Part shown: piece after piece, positions 1 to 13,263 of the stretch
How the letters are laid out: each line of letters opens with the position of its first letter
Position numbering within the stretch: position 1 is the stretch's first letter
Assembly: GCA_028023455.1 (NCBI GenBank)
Contig: JAQFVV010006449.1
Coordinates: 1,162,812 to 1,226,811 of the forward strand
Source of the DNA: Epiperipatus broadwayi
Lineage: Eukaryota; Onychophora; Udeonychophora; Euonychophora; Peripatidae
DNA: 64,000 nucleotides
Direction of reading: 5' to 3'
Made by a program: the position numbers and the translations under genes
Notes under the pieces: model-generated
What the model was told of the DNA's origin: nothing
Databases searched by the model: none
The model's input: only the letters and a program-made list of their open reading frames with translations

Positions 1-3000
1 GGCTTTTGGAGGATTCACATGAATGTGATGGCTACTTAGGAAAGAATATTAAAAAAATGTTATTTACCTAGGATTTTTAACTTGCTGTTTGCTTCATCTA
101 ATGAGATATATCTAACCGATTAGATATGAAGTTTTCCTGTGGAGATTTGATCATTAGTTGGTATTATTCTTGGAGACATTTAGATATTGTCAGAGATTCT
201 TGAAGCTGTTATGAAGACATTATTTTCATGGGCAGATCTGGACTTAGGATAGAGACAGCTGCATGTTTCCGACAGCAACTAACACTGCATTTCTAATTGA
301 ATGAACTGCATTCAACTCTATGCAGATGACTTGACTGAACAGTTTTCTGAACTGATTGTCCAATAAAATTTTGGCTATTTATATATGGCATGTGTTTTCA
401 TTTTGATATCCTCTGGCAATATCTGTTGTTGAAATTTCTTTGATAATCCTTTGACAACGTTTTTTGGAAGATCGTTTAATTAGTAGCCATGCAAATGTGT
501 TGTTTTTTTTGTTTTTAATTAGTAGCCCATCGCTGAATTTTTTAATGATAATCTTTTGTATTTCATTTTAACATATAATACACATATACTTTTATTCTAT
601 TCACAAATGCACGTATGTATTTTATTCTAAAATCGACACTATTTTTAAGATTACTTTTTTTTTTTATTTAAATAAAGAGATTTATATTTTTAGATTTTTG
701 AATTATATTTCAACTAATAATAATAGGAAGACAAATTCTTTAAACTCACTTTTAGTTTGATGTTTCTAATTAATTAATTGCAACTTTTATTTTAAAACTC
801 TTTGATGCTTAAATCTTATTTTTATGAAAACAAACTGCAATACAACTCTTAAACTTTTATCTATTATTTTTCTTTTAATGACAGATTTTTGTTTTACTAA
901 TTTTTCTGATAAAATTATTCTTTACCAACTACGGTATTGGTACAATATATATATATTTTTTTTTTACTAGAAAAGTTTAAATTTCAAAACTAATTAAGGG
1001 CATAATGTGTATAATGTGTTGAGAATCTTTTAGAAATCTAATTAGAGTAAATAAGAATATTTACTGTATAATATTGTGTTAATATTTTAAAAAAACAGTT
1101 AACTAAAGATAAATTATAAGATTATATGGTTGTAAATAAATGTTTAAAGTAAATTTTAAAAGGAATAACTTAAAGTTGAATAAATAGACTATTTAATAAT
1201 AATAATTATATTTAATAATATTACTTAAATAAACATTTAATTAAAAAGTGATAATATGGGAGAAAAGTGAATATTTGATTTTATAATATTGAAATAATTA
1301 TTCTAAATTTTGCTATAATATTATTTTTGTGTAATATTTCTTTAATTAAATAATTTATTTAATTTTCAGTTTAATTATGAGCATTTCATTTATCTTTGTA
1401 AATCACTTGATGTGTAGATATTGACACGTGTGCTTGCGGAGTTTTTAGTAAAGTTGTAAAACTGTTTAAAATTCCAATATAAGATTTAAAAATAGTATAT
1501 TTGTTTATCCTAGAATAAAATAATATTAGCTGTTATAAATATTAAGTTGAGTTTTTAAAATGAATGTAATAAGTAAAAAAATTAGATTTTTATTTTGTTT
1601 TAAAAGATAATTATGTTTTAATTAAAAGAAGGTTAAAAGTAATAATAAATATTATGATATGAGTTTAAAAGTTATTTTGAAGAATTTAATTGGTTTAAAT
1701 AAGATATAAAAATTAACTGGTAATTAAATAATTTAATAATTTGTAAATATTTGGTGAGTCATCATTTATTTTTTAATTTTAATTTAACATTGCTGTAGTA
1801 AGCTAGCAGAGCATTGTTTAAGTTGACCAATCAAGAGAGTAGTTTGTTCAGGTATAAAACAGGTGCACAACTATTTTCCAGGGTACTACTATTGTTATTA
1901 TTATTACTACAACTTCGGTTAACTAAGTGCACCAGTAATAGTCAATTTTATTTATTTTTAAATTCTAAAAGAAAGTACAGTAATTCATTATTAAAAGATC
2001 ATATAATACTGAGATGTGAGGCTAAAAGCTAAATATTTTTTTACCTACAAATTTATTAAACCTAATTTTAATGTCAAGCTAAATATGAATAAATTATCAT
2101 TAAATTTAAATTACTTATAGAAATGTTGAATTATATTTTTTTCTTGGGCACGTAATTTTGCCTATATTAATTGGTCATATTAATTTATTATTGAATTTAG
2201 CAAATTGGACTTCACAGAGGAGGTTTCTAAAAATGCACTGGAAATTAAAATTAAAGAAATATGAAAATACCTTTATTCAAAGGATTTATTTAAAATAAGA
2301 GGGTAAATTTTTAAAATCCTTTAAATTGGATCAAAGAATTATTTTAAGATGCTGAAATACAACAGTACGTACATGTGCATGTATTTGACATTAAAATTAA
2401 TGATTAGTAAGAAGTCTAGGTTAATTGCTATGATATTAATTAAAGTTATTCACACTATTAATAAGTTAGGAATGACTATATGGAATAGTAAAATTATTTT
2501 GAAAAGAACTAAATAACAATAATAAATCCATATTAAATTAATTAACTTATCTCATTTTTTTTTTAAAAAACTTACTGGCTTAATGAAACTTAATGGAAAT
2601 TCAATAGAGATACTATGATAATATTTGTAATAATAGATATTTTTATAAAACAATATTCTGTTTTTCATATTTTATTTTACTTAATCTATTTTTTTTTTTA
2701 AATATTTAAATGGGAGTAAACAAAGTCCATGAATGTTGTAAATAATGTACATATTTTAGTGTTGAGTTTGTTAATAAAAGTTGTTAAGTTTGTTTTATAA
2801 ACTTTGGTGTTGATTCAACTTCTCCATATGACAGATACATCATCACAGATAACTAGAATTAAGATATAATATGTGCATAACATAAATAAAACTATTATTT
2901 AAGAGTATAATATTTTATTGATATGATTTTCTTTAAGAAACTTCATTTATTATGGTATTATTATGGTCATAGAATAACCATAAATATTTACACAGAATTA

Positions 3001-3699
3001 TAGCATTATTTTGGTTGCCACATATTCTCAGACTATAAAATCATACAACATATTTATTTAAATGCCATATGGATAATAAAAGATTACATTATATTATTAT
3101 TATTTATTATAAATGATTAATATTACAATAAGAAAAGAGATGAGATTAAAGTATACATTGAAGACTATTATTATTATTTTATTATTATTAGTATTAGTCA
3201 GATATAGTTAAGAATGATATTAAATTCCTTATCACGATTGATTACAACAACTATAATTGCCTAGAATTATTTTAAAAGAACCTGAGATTATTTGAGCTAG
3301 ATTATTTAGATAAATATATGAGGATTATTGTATTGAGATAATTTTAAATAAGTAAGTAATTATTGAAGACATAGAAATGCTATAAATTTATTGTTTGAGA
3401 TAATAGGAGGGAGTAGTATTCTTATGCCATTGAGGTAGTATCTTATAGGATATTGGCTCAATGTATTCATCTTGCCACTTGTAAACTCACTTCATAATCT
3501 CATGATTTTTATTAAATATTTATTTATTTAATTTAGGAAACAAAACTATATTATTATTTATTAGTTAAAGCTAGTTTAATGATTTATAGTATTAAAGAAT
3601 ATATTATTATTGATTGGATACATTTTTAAGTGAACATAATTATTTATTTGAGCTAGACCAATTTAGTATTATTATATATTTTCCTAAAAGTGAGGGTAC
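1..3699. other. AT-rich non-coding stretch
   Basis: No convincing coding exon, RNA gene or full element was seen. The open frames here are short and come from simple AT-rich sequence. A CCAAT motif near 1827 is followed by TATAAAA at 1853-1859, but no initiator or coding exon follows, so I do not call a promoter. Confidence 0.6.
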
Positions 3700-3700
3700 A

Positions 3701-3733
<33 letters not shown>
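3700..3733. repeat. (TA)n(TG)n microsatellite
   Basis: A compound dinucleotide run, TA followed by TG, lies about 35 bp outside the left arm of the Penelope palindrome. Confidence 0.9.
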
Positions 3734-3853
3734 CTATACTTAATGTTTTCACGGTTATATGATGTAGATAAATATGACTTTTTGGGCTATACCATGTATT
3801 GTTTTCCATTGAACACCGATATTTCGATGGAATAGCAACTGCCATTATCAAGG

Positions 3854-5105
3854 TTAACTTTTGAAAGAAAAACCATTAGATCTTAACAAATAACATGACT
3901 GTGTGCATGATGAGAAATGAGATTCCAGTTCAGCATTCACAATATGAGCCATATCAAAATGTTTATTTCCCTCAGTATTTTTATCTATTAATTTTAAGTT
4001 AATATTGGATAAAATGAGAGGTTTCCACATAGCTGGAATACATTGTCCTTCATCAGTTCTATTTAAAGCAGTAGGTCTCTTTAATATTTTAATTGACTCT
4101 CTCATGGTTCTTAAATCATATCTTTCCAAATTAGCAAGTATTTTTGTATTGTCAAAATTAGGTTTGTGACCAGTTTCTAAATAATGGGAAGTAAAAAACT
4201 GATGTGCTAATTTTTTAATGGAAAGTATTTTATGTTCCTTAATTCTGACATTAATTCATCTATGAGACTGGCCCACATAGCCTCTTGAGCACTGGAAATA
4301 TGGAATTTCATAAACTCCTTGGTGTTCCAAAAATATTCTGTCTTTAGGTTTATACAAAAAATCACCAATTTTTTTGCCGGTAGAAAAAGTGGTCTTTATA
4401 TTAAAACAAGATAGTCTTCTACTAATTTTATCAGTAACCCCCCTAATGTAAGGCAAAATTACTCTATTAAAAGAGGAATTATCAATTCTATCCTCTTTTT
4501 TCTTTTTAGTATTAATGTAATATAAAGCCCTACATATGATGTTTTTATTATAATTATTAGAAAGCAGAATACTTTTTGTAAGTTCTATTTCTTGAGAAAG
4601 ATGTTCTTTATCAGATAAATTATAAGCTCTAGTGAAAAGATTTTTAGCTACAGAAAAATTTGTGCAGGATGATGATGAGAATTAAAATTAAGATATCTGT
4701 TTGTATGAGTGGATTTTCTGTAAACTGATATTGACAATGTTTCATCACATTTTCTTGCAATTAAAACATCCAGAAGAGAAAGTGATCTGTTATTTTCCAC
4801 TTCCATAGTAAATTTAATATTTGGATGCCAATTATTTATAAAAGCAAGAAAAAAATTTAAAGAATCAATTCCACGCGGCCATATGACAAAAGTATCATCC
4901 ACATATCTAAGCCAAATAGAAGGTTTTTTAGTAGCTGCACATAATACTTGACTTTCAAAATTGTCCATGAAAAGATCAGCAATGACTAGTGACAGTGGGG
5001 ATCCCATAGAAAGTCCTTTAATTTGTTTAAACAGTTGAGAAATATAAACAAAAAATGTATTTTCAAGGCAATGTTTTGCTAAAGGAATAATAAAATTAGG
5101 TAAAT
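3854..5105 (-). pseudogene. Penelope-like RT/GIY-YIG polyprotein, 5'-truncated, left palindrome arm
   Basis: This is the C-terminal part of a Penelope-like element protein (reverse transcriptase followed by a GIY-YIG endonuclease). Reading the minus strand from 5105, the RT core has KGLSMGSPLS, then RYVDDTFVIW with the catalytic YVDD. A frameshift near 4666 follows the motif HHHPAQ. The next segments are the linker with LPYIRGVTDKISRR, and the GIY-YIG core GVYEIPYFQC...GYVGQS. An in-frame TGA (4256-4258) interrupts the frame before INVRIKEHK. The protein then ends near 3854 after ...SNGFSFKS. RT motifs upstream of the GSPLS block are absent. The C-terminal endonuclease marks it as an EN-positive Penelope/Poseidon-type element by family knowledge. 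It is dead through truncation, one frameshift and one nonsense codon. Confidence 0.93.
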
Positions 5106-6309
5106 CATTTTTTGTTTATATTTTTTAACTGTTTAAACAAATTAAAGGACTTTCTATGGGATCCCCACTGTCACCTGTCATTGCTGATCTTTTCATGGAC
5201 AATTTTGAAAGTCAAGTATTATGTGCAGCTACTAAAAACCTTTTATTTGGTTTAGATATGTGGATGATACTTTTGTCATATGACCGCGTGGAATTGATTC
5301 TTTAAATTTTGTTCTTGCTTTTATAAATAATTGGCATCCAAATATTAAATTTACTATGGAAGTGGAAAATAACAGATCACTTTCTTTTCTGGATGTTTTA
5401 ATTGCAAGAAAATGTGATGAAACATTGTCAATATCAGTTTACAGAAAATCCACTCATACAAACAGATATCTTAATTTTAATTCTCATCATCATCCTGCAC
5501 AAATTTTTCTGTAGCTAAAAATCTTTTCACTAGAGCTTATAATTTATCTGATAAAGAACATCTTTCTCAAGAAATAGAACTTACAAAAAGTATTCTGCTT
5601 TCTAATAATTATAATAAAAACATCATATGTAGGGCTTTATATTACATTAATAGTAAAAAGAAAAAAAAGGATAGAATTGATAATTCCTCTTTTAATAGAG
5701 TAATTTTGCCTTACATTAGGGAGGTTACTAATAAAATTAGTAGAAGACTATCTTGTTTTAATATAAAGATCACTTTTTCTACTGGCAAAAAAATTGGTGA
5801 TTTTTTGTATAAACCTAAAGACAGAATATTTTTGGAACACCAAGGAGTTTATGAAATTCCATGTTTCCAGTGCTCAGGAGGCTATGTGGGTCAGTCTAAT
5901 ATATGAATTAATGTCAGAATTAAGGAACATAAAAATGCTTTCCATCAAAAAATTAGCACATCAGTTTTTTATTTTCCATTATTTAAAAACTGATCACAAA
6001 CCTAATTTTGACAATACAAAAATACTTGCTAATTTGGAAAGATATGATTTCAGAACCATGAGAGAGTCAATTGAAATATTAAAGAGACCTACTGCTTTAA
6101 ATAGAACTGATGAAGCACAACATATTCCAGCTATGTGGAAACCTCTCATTTTATCCAATATTAACTTAAAATTAATAGATAAAAATGCTGAGGGAAATAA
6201 ACATTTTGATAAGGCTCATATTGTGAATGCGGAACTGGAATCTCATTTCTCATCTTGCACACATTTACGTTATTTGTTAACATCTAATGGTTTTTCTTTC
6301 AAAAGTTAA
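5106..6309 (+). pseudogene. Penelope-like RT/GIY-YIG polyprotein, right palindrome arm
   Basis: This is the inverted partner of the copy at 3854-5105, starting 48 nt further inside the RT domain. It retains KGLSMGSPLS, the VDD region, the linker LPYIREVTNKISRR and the GIY-YIG core GVYEIPCFQC...GYVGQS. It ends with the same C-terminal stretch, SNGFSFKS and stop at 6309. In addition to the frameshift and TGA shared with the other arm, it has private damage: a 1-nt loss in the A-run near 5238, and TGG changed to TGA right after the FVI of the YVDD block near 5281. The lesions show it cannot encode a working enzyme. Confidence 0.92.
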
Positions 6310-6395
6310 CCTTGATAATGGCAGTTGCTTTTCCATCGAAATATCGGTGTTCAATGGAAAACAATACACGGTATAGCCCAAAAAATCATAATTTA

Positions 6396-9300
6396 TATAT
6401 ATATAATCAATAAAGCAATTCATTTATAAGTGGCATTGTTTTTATAAAAGTTTATATTTACAAAAAGCTATTACAGAGTGTACCAATATGTAAGCACACA
6501 AAGAGAATATGCATGTATGATTAATGATGGATTTCAATGGATATATATTAAAAAAATATCTGTTGTAATACATAAAAATACTTGGAGTTACTATGGGACA
6601 TGGAAAGTACTGTATAAAAAATTCTGAGGAAGAAAGAAGGATTAAAAATGGTTAAATTAGGGAGGAATGGTAATGTAGCACCATTTTCATCTAGGGAAAA
6701 AATTTCAAACTGTGTCTAGGAAGGAAAGTATTGAAATTGTGATGAGAAAGGTCAAAAATGAGGGAATGTTTCAAAAGAATAGATAAAGATAATAGAAGAG
6801 GTATTAATAACAATTAGTAAAACATTATATGTAAAATATAATAATGAAAATTGGAATGTAGTATAACGATCGAAATGGAAGTGGAGATCGAATCTAACCG
6901 CAAACACAATATCTGCTCTACAAGGGCGCCATCTAGGCATTTGAGCCTAGAAAAATTTATAGGGTAGGCAGATACGCGCTGTTAAGATTCCACTTTATTT
7001 AAATATTCAGATCGTTAGCCCAAGTCACTAGCTCAGCGGAGATGCAGAGATAAAAATCTATAACTTAATTTTATATCTTAAATATAAAAGAATAAAAGCC
7101 ACTGCCAGAAATTAATACATAAAAATATTTATTTACGCACATATAAAATAATATTTAAACTTTGAGGAATAAATTTAATGTTTATATTTTTATATTGATC
7201 TTGTAAATTTATATTTAAAAAGATTTCAATAAGTTTAATTTTTATTTAGATAGTCCAGTATGAATAGACTACACAGATCTGCATTTGAAAAAAAAATATT
7301 CTTCCCTGATTTAACCTTAGGCAACAAATTTCGCAATCAACTGGCGCCAATCCATCTGATATATTCATGTATTCAATGTAGCATGATACGACAACACAAA
7401 ATACTATGCTGCCCGGAAAGTACATCTGAACAGTAAGTAGAATTAGAGAAGATATTGACTCTCCACCAACAGGAATGTGACATCTGTTGGCAAGTAGAAC
7501 AATTAACAAAAAACTCCATAGGAATGGACTGCGGTCTTCTGCCAACTTACAAACCCATCCATAGGCAAACAGAGGGTGTGTGGCGTATATCTATAATCCT
7601 GCCCGTAGCGGACCTCATACTACATCTACTAATTACACAAATATATCCAATCCATTGAACCAATTCAACTACGAAATGAATAACCTAAGATTACCCTCCC
7701 TTAATACAACTTTACAAAACTATATAGCCATTCACGCCCGACTTAATTTTAACATTTAAATACGTTCGCACAGATTTGTTTAAAAATGTTGGGTATAGAT
7801 CGATTACATAGATTCCACGATCAAAAACATTTCAAAATAAACATAAATGATCAAAATACAAAATTATTGATACCAACAATCGCAGAGGGAAACTTATAAG
7901 TAACCCAATAGTATTCACCATAAGATACTTGCTTGTCACCAATAACTTAAAAGACATCCGAATAAATACATTTTAGATACTGAAACGGTTGTCTTCAAAT
8001 CCCTCACCATTTCACCAACCATCCTAATAACCCACTCATCTGTGCTAAGTTCAAACCTGTTTAATAAGTCTAAATTAAGATTTGTAAGCTAAAAATTGCA
8101 ATCACGGCTATATAAACAGCATTATATACGCACATACGAAAGAACGCTATAATTGAATAGTATTGCCAGAGTTGTAGCGTATAATTTTATCGCGTAATAT
8201 TTTTAAACTATTTTTAGTACAGTAATAATGTAGCGTCAATTTATTAATTTATTACTTAAATTCGTATGTGGGAATATAATCCACCTATATTGAATATATA
8301 TAGCATAGTGGTGTGATTAAAATGTTTATTAAATTTTAAGTTTCATTTTTGTTATAAACCAATTTAATGTAAAAACACATTGAAAGGGTGATTGATTGCG
8401 AATGCGCTGACAAGTTTCTTTTTAAAAAGAAAAAAGATTTTTTTCTAAAAATAAAAGTATTTTCGTAGAATTAAAAGTTTAGTAAAGTTTTTGCTGTAAA
8501 CAATTGTATCAGTATATGCCACACCTGCCTTAGGTTTCTAAAAAGAAAAGCCAATTTTAAAATAATCTAGCTAATTGATTCTAAATTATTTTGGAGACCT
8601 CGCTAATTAAAAATATGTTTACAGCGAAGATTTTACACATAAATTATAAAATCAGAACAAAATTCCTGACTAATTAAAATAAAATCTAATATCAGATTAA
8701 ACTGATGAAAATTCGATTTAATTAAAAATTTGATAATCAGAGAAAAGTTATAACACCTAAAAGGAATGTCAGCATGTTTGAAATCAACCACTAAATTCAT
8801 AAGCAAATTAAAAATTTTGTAATCTTGATGGAGATGAAATTCCAAGGTGTGTGGGCTGATAAGGCGATCATTTAAAAAAGGCCATGTAAAGTGGAGGAGC
8901 CATCTTAGATCTTTACTTCTTTGAAACCTTGACAGCTTTGAATCTTTGAAATCTTTACAACTTGAATGCTACATCTGTGAATTTTTGCCTTCTTTGATCA
9001 TCTTTAAGCTTTTGAATCCAGCGTGTATCCTGAACCAAAAGCAACCGTGAACATTTTGACATCCAGTTAAGTCAATAATTTTTATATCTGTTCGAGAGAA
9101 AATGTCGGGCTAAAACAGGCAGCCTTGGCTAAGCTCCAGAGTGAAGGCGACGGGCCTTTACTTCCATCCAAAAAACCACCATCACCAGTATGCCGCCATA
9201 ACATCTCCGCTCTAACCGTGGGAAGAAGATGATGCCGCAAGCCGCCACAAAGACTCCCGTAACTCCAGCTCAAGTACTACAAGATGACCGGTAACATCAC

Positions 9301-12106
9301 CATTTCTAACTGCAGTTCAATATATTAATTTTTCTTTAAGTCTAGACTTATAAAATTTATTTTAATTCTAAAATCTTGAATTCAAGTAAATTGCTAAATG
9401 TAAAATTTTATTCTTAAATTTAATTATTTTTTTTTATATAATTCTGACCTACTTTCTAATGTTTCCTAACTGAATGATTTTAATAATTTTATTTTCAATT
9501 TTCTCACTTCAGTTGTGACTATGGTTTCTTTATTTCTTTTTTATTTTAAAATATAACTTATATGCTAATGCCTCGAAACAGCGAGCATTCAATATTAATA
9601 ATAAAGAGAAGAGAGAATGACCCCTCTTCATTTAATAATTATTTATCGTAGCTTAATGCACGCTGTTTCGAAACCCTCTTAAATAACTGTCAAGAATTGG
9701 CTATGTGCTGATTATTATTTTGACCTTGATTATTTAATTATTTGTTGGCAATTTTAAAATGGGAATCTTGTTTTAACCCAAAGTAAATTTCAATTTAATT
9801 TTCACTAAGCAATATCCAAGCCTTGAATAAGTATATTTGTTATTTATTTCATTTTGTAAAAGCCCTCCAAATATACTTTTCCCCCTTTTTTTTATTAATC
9901 GCGTAATCAAATGTGTTATTTGAGATTGAAACTAGAAAGCAAAGAATATTTAAAAGTACGCCCACATATAGCATATGATTATTAAAATGCTATATTAGAG
10001 TTGGCGCTAAGGATTACACTGATTAGCTATCGTTCTCGTGGCTAAATATTAAATTATTTCAACTCGTTTGCTTGGCGGATGTGATAATTTTATTATACAT
10101 TTAAACTTTCTCGTTATGTTGCATTTTTCTTTAAGATGGGACTTGGAACGGCCATCCCTCTTACACTTCTTGGGTCGCACACTGAATAAGACCTGATGTC
10201 AAATTCCAGGCAATAGTGTTAGCTACCCCAACCCTCTTTAGCAGCATGGCGATCGGTCATAGGGGCTTCCGGTTGTTGATCACAAAACCCTAAATATTAA
10301 TCCATCCACAGAGCAACATTTATTATAACTGGTTTACCAGCTCTCATGCCGCAATTGGTTCTTTTGTTGCCAAACTCTTCCTCCCTTAAATTAAGTTTCA
10401 GCCATTGTCATGACATATTCAAGAATGCTGAGTTCGTCTCATGTACAATAGTTTGAAATAATAATATTATAGATAAATTTGACTTTAAATGTTTCACATA
10501 TATGTGAAAACAAGGCTTCGTCTGATTACTTAGCTGAAAACCATGAAATAAGAGGAATTAGCATAATCTGCCCCATAGCTACAATGCAGTGACTGATCAA
10601 TAAGATAATAAAGCAAATGATGAAAACAATATTTAATTTCATCAAATAGCACAACAAATGTAAAATAATTTTAATTGTAAGGAGAGAATGTTAAAGCGCT
10701 CTCTAAAAATGTTAGATGCTACGCGCATTTTAATTGTAAAATGCAAGAATAATATATATAAAAATCGTCAAATTTAATCTGCAAAAATAAACATACAATT
10801 TAATAAATTACTCTGCTCTCGATCTTATTTATTTCAATCCAATTCAAAATTCTTTATATTATATGTGTGATTTCCTATGCATTAATTAGTTTTAAATATA
10901 TATAGTTGATAAATTCCATTTTTTGTTATGAGTCTCATTGCTTCTCCCTGACCTATGTCGGCTTGCGGTTAAAATAATATCTATATGTATCTTCAAGGTG
11001 GTCATCCGTAGGGTCGTGAGTCTTGGAGCACAGGTGAAGGAGTTGAAGTGCGGTCAGTCTGGAGATCTAACCATCTCATACTGGTCGGCTTGGTATCTTT
11101 GCTTGGACTCTGGATTCTGTTGTGCGAATGTGCTAGCTTGACTGGTACAATACTCACCGTAAGGTATCATTATTTATCGAATGTCTATATATTTTGATCA
11201 AATATGAAAACCAAAATATAATTAACCGCAAACGAATCCATGCAAGCGTCTATAAACAACTTAAATTTCATACATTTAATTAATCTTTACAATAAGCAAA
11301 AAAAAATGGAAATGATGTTTGTCAATCAGGAAACATATAAAATTAAACATTATTAATTTGATTTAAAAACTTACAAAAGTCAGATAAGAGTCCGTTTTTT
11401 AACATTTAAGGTGGCTTGTTTATGAATTTATAAAACTTGACGAAAGTTCGTAATTGATTTTGATAACTGTTAATTTCATATAGCTTATGGTATAAGAGTC
11501 CCGGCCTCTGCTTTCAATTCCCACGACGCCTCCGTTGGAAGATGGCAATAGCTGGTTCAAGGTATCACAGTCTTTTCATTTTTTTTTATTTTTATAGAGA
11601 GTGTGGTATGTGCATCATACCACATCTCTCAAACACCCAATGCTGGAACTGTCTGAAAAAACTGTATTTCCTTTTTTATATTATCCACAAGGATTCAATG
11701 AACAAAACATCACTAATCTATCACTTTCGTTAGGGTCCGAGCCAAGGCTTAGTGCTTCCATTGGTCAAGCTAAAATCTCTTTCTTCTCTTATCTAACTTT
11801 TCATCTGACTTTTTAATTAAACAGCTTTTAGATAATTAATAAACAATCATTTCCATTTACAGATTACAGGAATTAATTAATACCTGTTTTTATTTTAACT
11901 TACGTTATTTTTTTATTAAAATATTTTTATATTTCAATCTTGTATTTTTTTATTTAAAAAAATACGTTCAGATACTTTTTTTTTTTTTTGTTTATGAAAA
12001 AGATATTTTTAAAGTTTAGCATCTGTGCGAATGTATATACGTATAACAAACATTTTAATTTTAGCGTTTAGTTTTTTACTTTTATTTGCGAACTTTTAAG
12101 TTTTTA
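6396..12106. other. Non-coding region with scattered GC-richer islands
   Basis: No gene could be supported. GC-richer segments stand out from the AT-rich background at about 6850-7030, 7310-7640, 8880-9310, 10130-10440, 10930-11180 and 11490-11560. The segment near 9080-9240 has a short open frame of ordinary amino-acid composition (ending AALAKLQSEGDGPLLPSKKPP and about 20 more residues). It is followed by a GT donor-like site, and could be an untranslated or diverged exon. None of these matches a family I recognise. Confidence 0.5.
9573..9671. repeat. Fold-back hairpin, 17-bp arms
   Basis: TCGAAACAGCGAGCATT at 9573-9589 pairs with its near-exact reverse complement at 9655-9671 (one mismatch), around a 65-nt AT-rich loop. 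It may be a small fold-back element or a structured transcript. No terminator or gene context helps decide. Confidence 0.7.
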
Positions 12107-13263
12107 TTTTAAATTAATGTAACGACATATTTATATATCGTTACAGTAGAGAAAGAATGGAAAATGGATTGTTTGATAAGTAGGATTATGGCATCAAGTA
12201 AGAATATTTGATTTAGCAGGGAGTAGGTAATTAATATTATGAGAACGTGGAAATTATAAAATACTATTGATATGTAGATGATGAAATAGTAATAGGAAAT
12301 AGAAGCTGCTTAATAAAAGCATTTAATGAACTAAATAGAAATATGTTTACTATTAAATTTAAAATGGGAAATAATGGAGTAAAATATTTAGATTTATTAG
12401 TGAAAAAGTATGAGAAAAGAGAAATTCATATAAAGCATTGCATGGAAAATATCAATGTCAGGGGAATGGTTCATCCAAGATCTTATCAACCTTTGTGTCA
12501 AACAATGAGGGTTCTGAAATAAATAAAAGAAAAACAATAGGCTTACATTGTATAAAACAGAGGCAAAAAAACAAAAGCAGCTAACTCAGAAGGAATACAT
12601 TGAATATGGATATAATGGTAGGGTTATAAGAAATATATTGGAGATAGAAGTGGATATAAAAAAGCTAGTAGTGAAAAATGAAGGACAGATTATGAAATGG
12701 ATTTCTATCCCATATTCAAAGGAGGTATATAAAATTCTGAATGATAGAAAAGAAAAAATGAATGAGAATATAGGTATAGTATGGAAAAATAGTAAATCAT
12801 TAAAAAAGTTAGTGAGCAATACAAAAATGAGAAATGATAGAAGTAATAAGACAGAAATCATTTATAATATTATGTATAAGAGATGCACGATGGTATATTA
12901 GATCAATCAGTAAAAAGTAAGAGAGAAAGAGAGAAGTAGCATGACAAAGCAATAAATAGAAGTGATATTAAGTCAGGACCATTTGACATTTTTTTAGAAA
13001 CAAGGCATGTGAAGAAAGTATTGAAGTGATCAAACATTGTTAAAATTATAAAGAAAGTGCATGAGATAATGTATATACAAGAAAATAAAAATTAAATTAA
13101 AAAAAAGAAATTTAAAAAAATGTATGAATTTAGTACAATGCTCAATAAAGTTGGGAGGAAAATGAGCTTTAAATAAAAATCGGGAAGTATAAAAACATTT
13201 TTGGTCAATAGAGGGCATGCTAAGATGATATCTAAATCGCGTGACATTTTAAATTAACGTAAC
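12107..13263 (+). mobile_element. Decayed Penelope-like element between 17-bp direct repeats
   Basis: TTTTAAATTAATGTAAC at 12107-12123 recurs at 13247-13263 with one substitution. The 1.1 kb between holds a Penelope-type RT/GIY-YIG remnant, so the direct repeats look like a target-site duplication. Just inside the left repeat is a near-palindrome (TGTAACGA ... TCGTTACA, 12118-12145). Confidence 0.65.
12250..12920 (+). pseudogene. Penelope-like RT fragment with start of GIY-YIG domain
   Basis: After an in-frame TGA (12268-12270), the translation reads YVDDEIVIGN at 12271 onward. FTIKFKMGNNGVKYLDLLV follows, the usual sequence downstream of the RT catalytic box in Penelope-like elements. A later frame (12548-12898) carries the linker ISIPYSKEVYKIL and GIVWKNSKSLKKLV. 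It ends in IYNIMYKRCTMVY, which aligns with the first half of a GIY-YIG core (GIY ... C ... VYIG) and is cut by TAG. Several frameshifts and stops lie between. This copy belongs to a different subfamily from the palindrome at 3.8-6.4 kb. Confidence 0.82.

Larger units (their letters stand above)
3769..6395. repeat. Large palindrome made of two head-to-head Penelope-like copies
   Basis: The sequence from 3769 to 5057 is repeated in reverse complement from 5106 to 6395, giving arms of about 1.29 kb. The 48-bp centre (5058-5105) belongs to the left, minus-strand copy only. Both arms run from a point inside the RT domain out to the 3' terminus. They also share some 90 bp beyond the stop codon, including a short hairpin (ATGG/CCAT) followed by GAAATATCGG. 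The arms differ by scattered substitutions and small indels. Both carry the same TGA nonsense codon (minus 4256-4258, plus 5904-5906) and the same frameshift near the end of the YVDD-containing frame. Confidence 0.93.

Noticed and set aside
1814-2032. Short frame with a Leu-rich stretch resembling a signal peptide
   Set aside because: No ATG start, the Leu run comes from TTA repeats, and nothing links it to the protease.
6100-6125. CTGATGAAGC in the right Penelope arm
   Set aside because: It is coding sequence (ALNRTDEAQ) conserved as protein, with no ribozyme stems.
7246-7545. Minus-strand frame of 99 codons
   Set aside because: No recognisable domain; the hydrophobic segments look like chance in AT-rich DNA.
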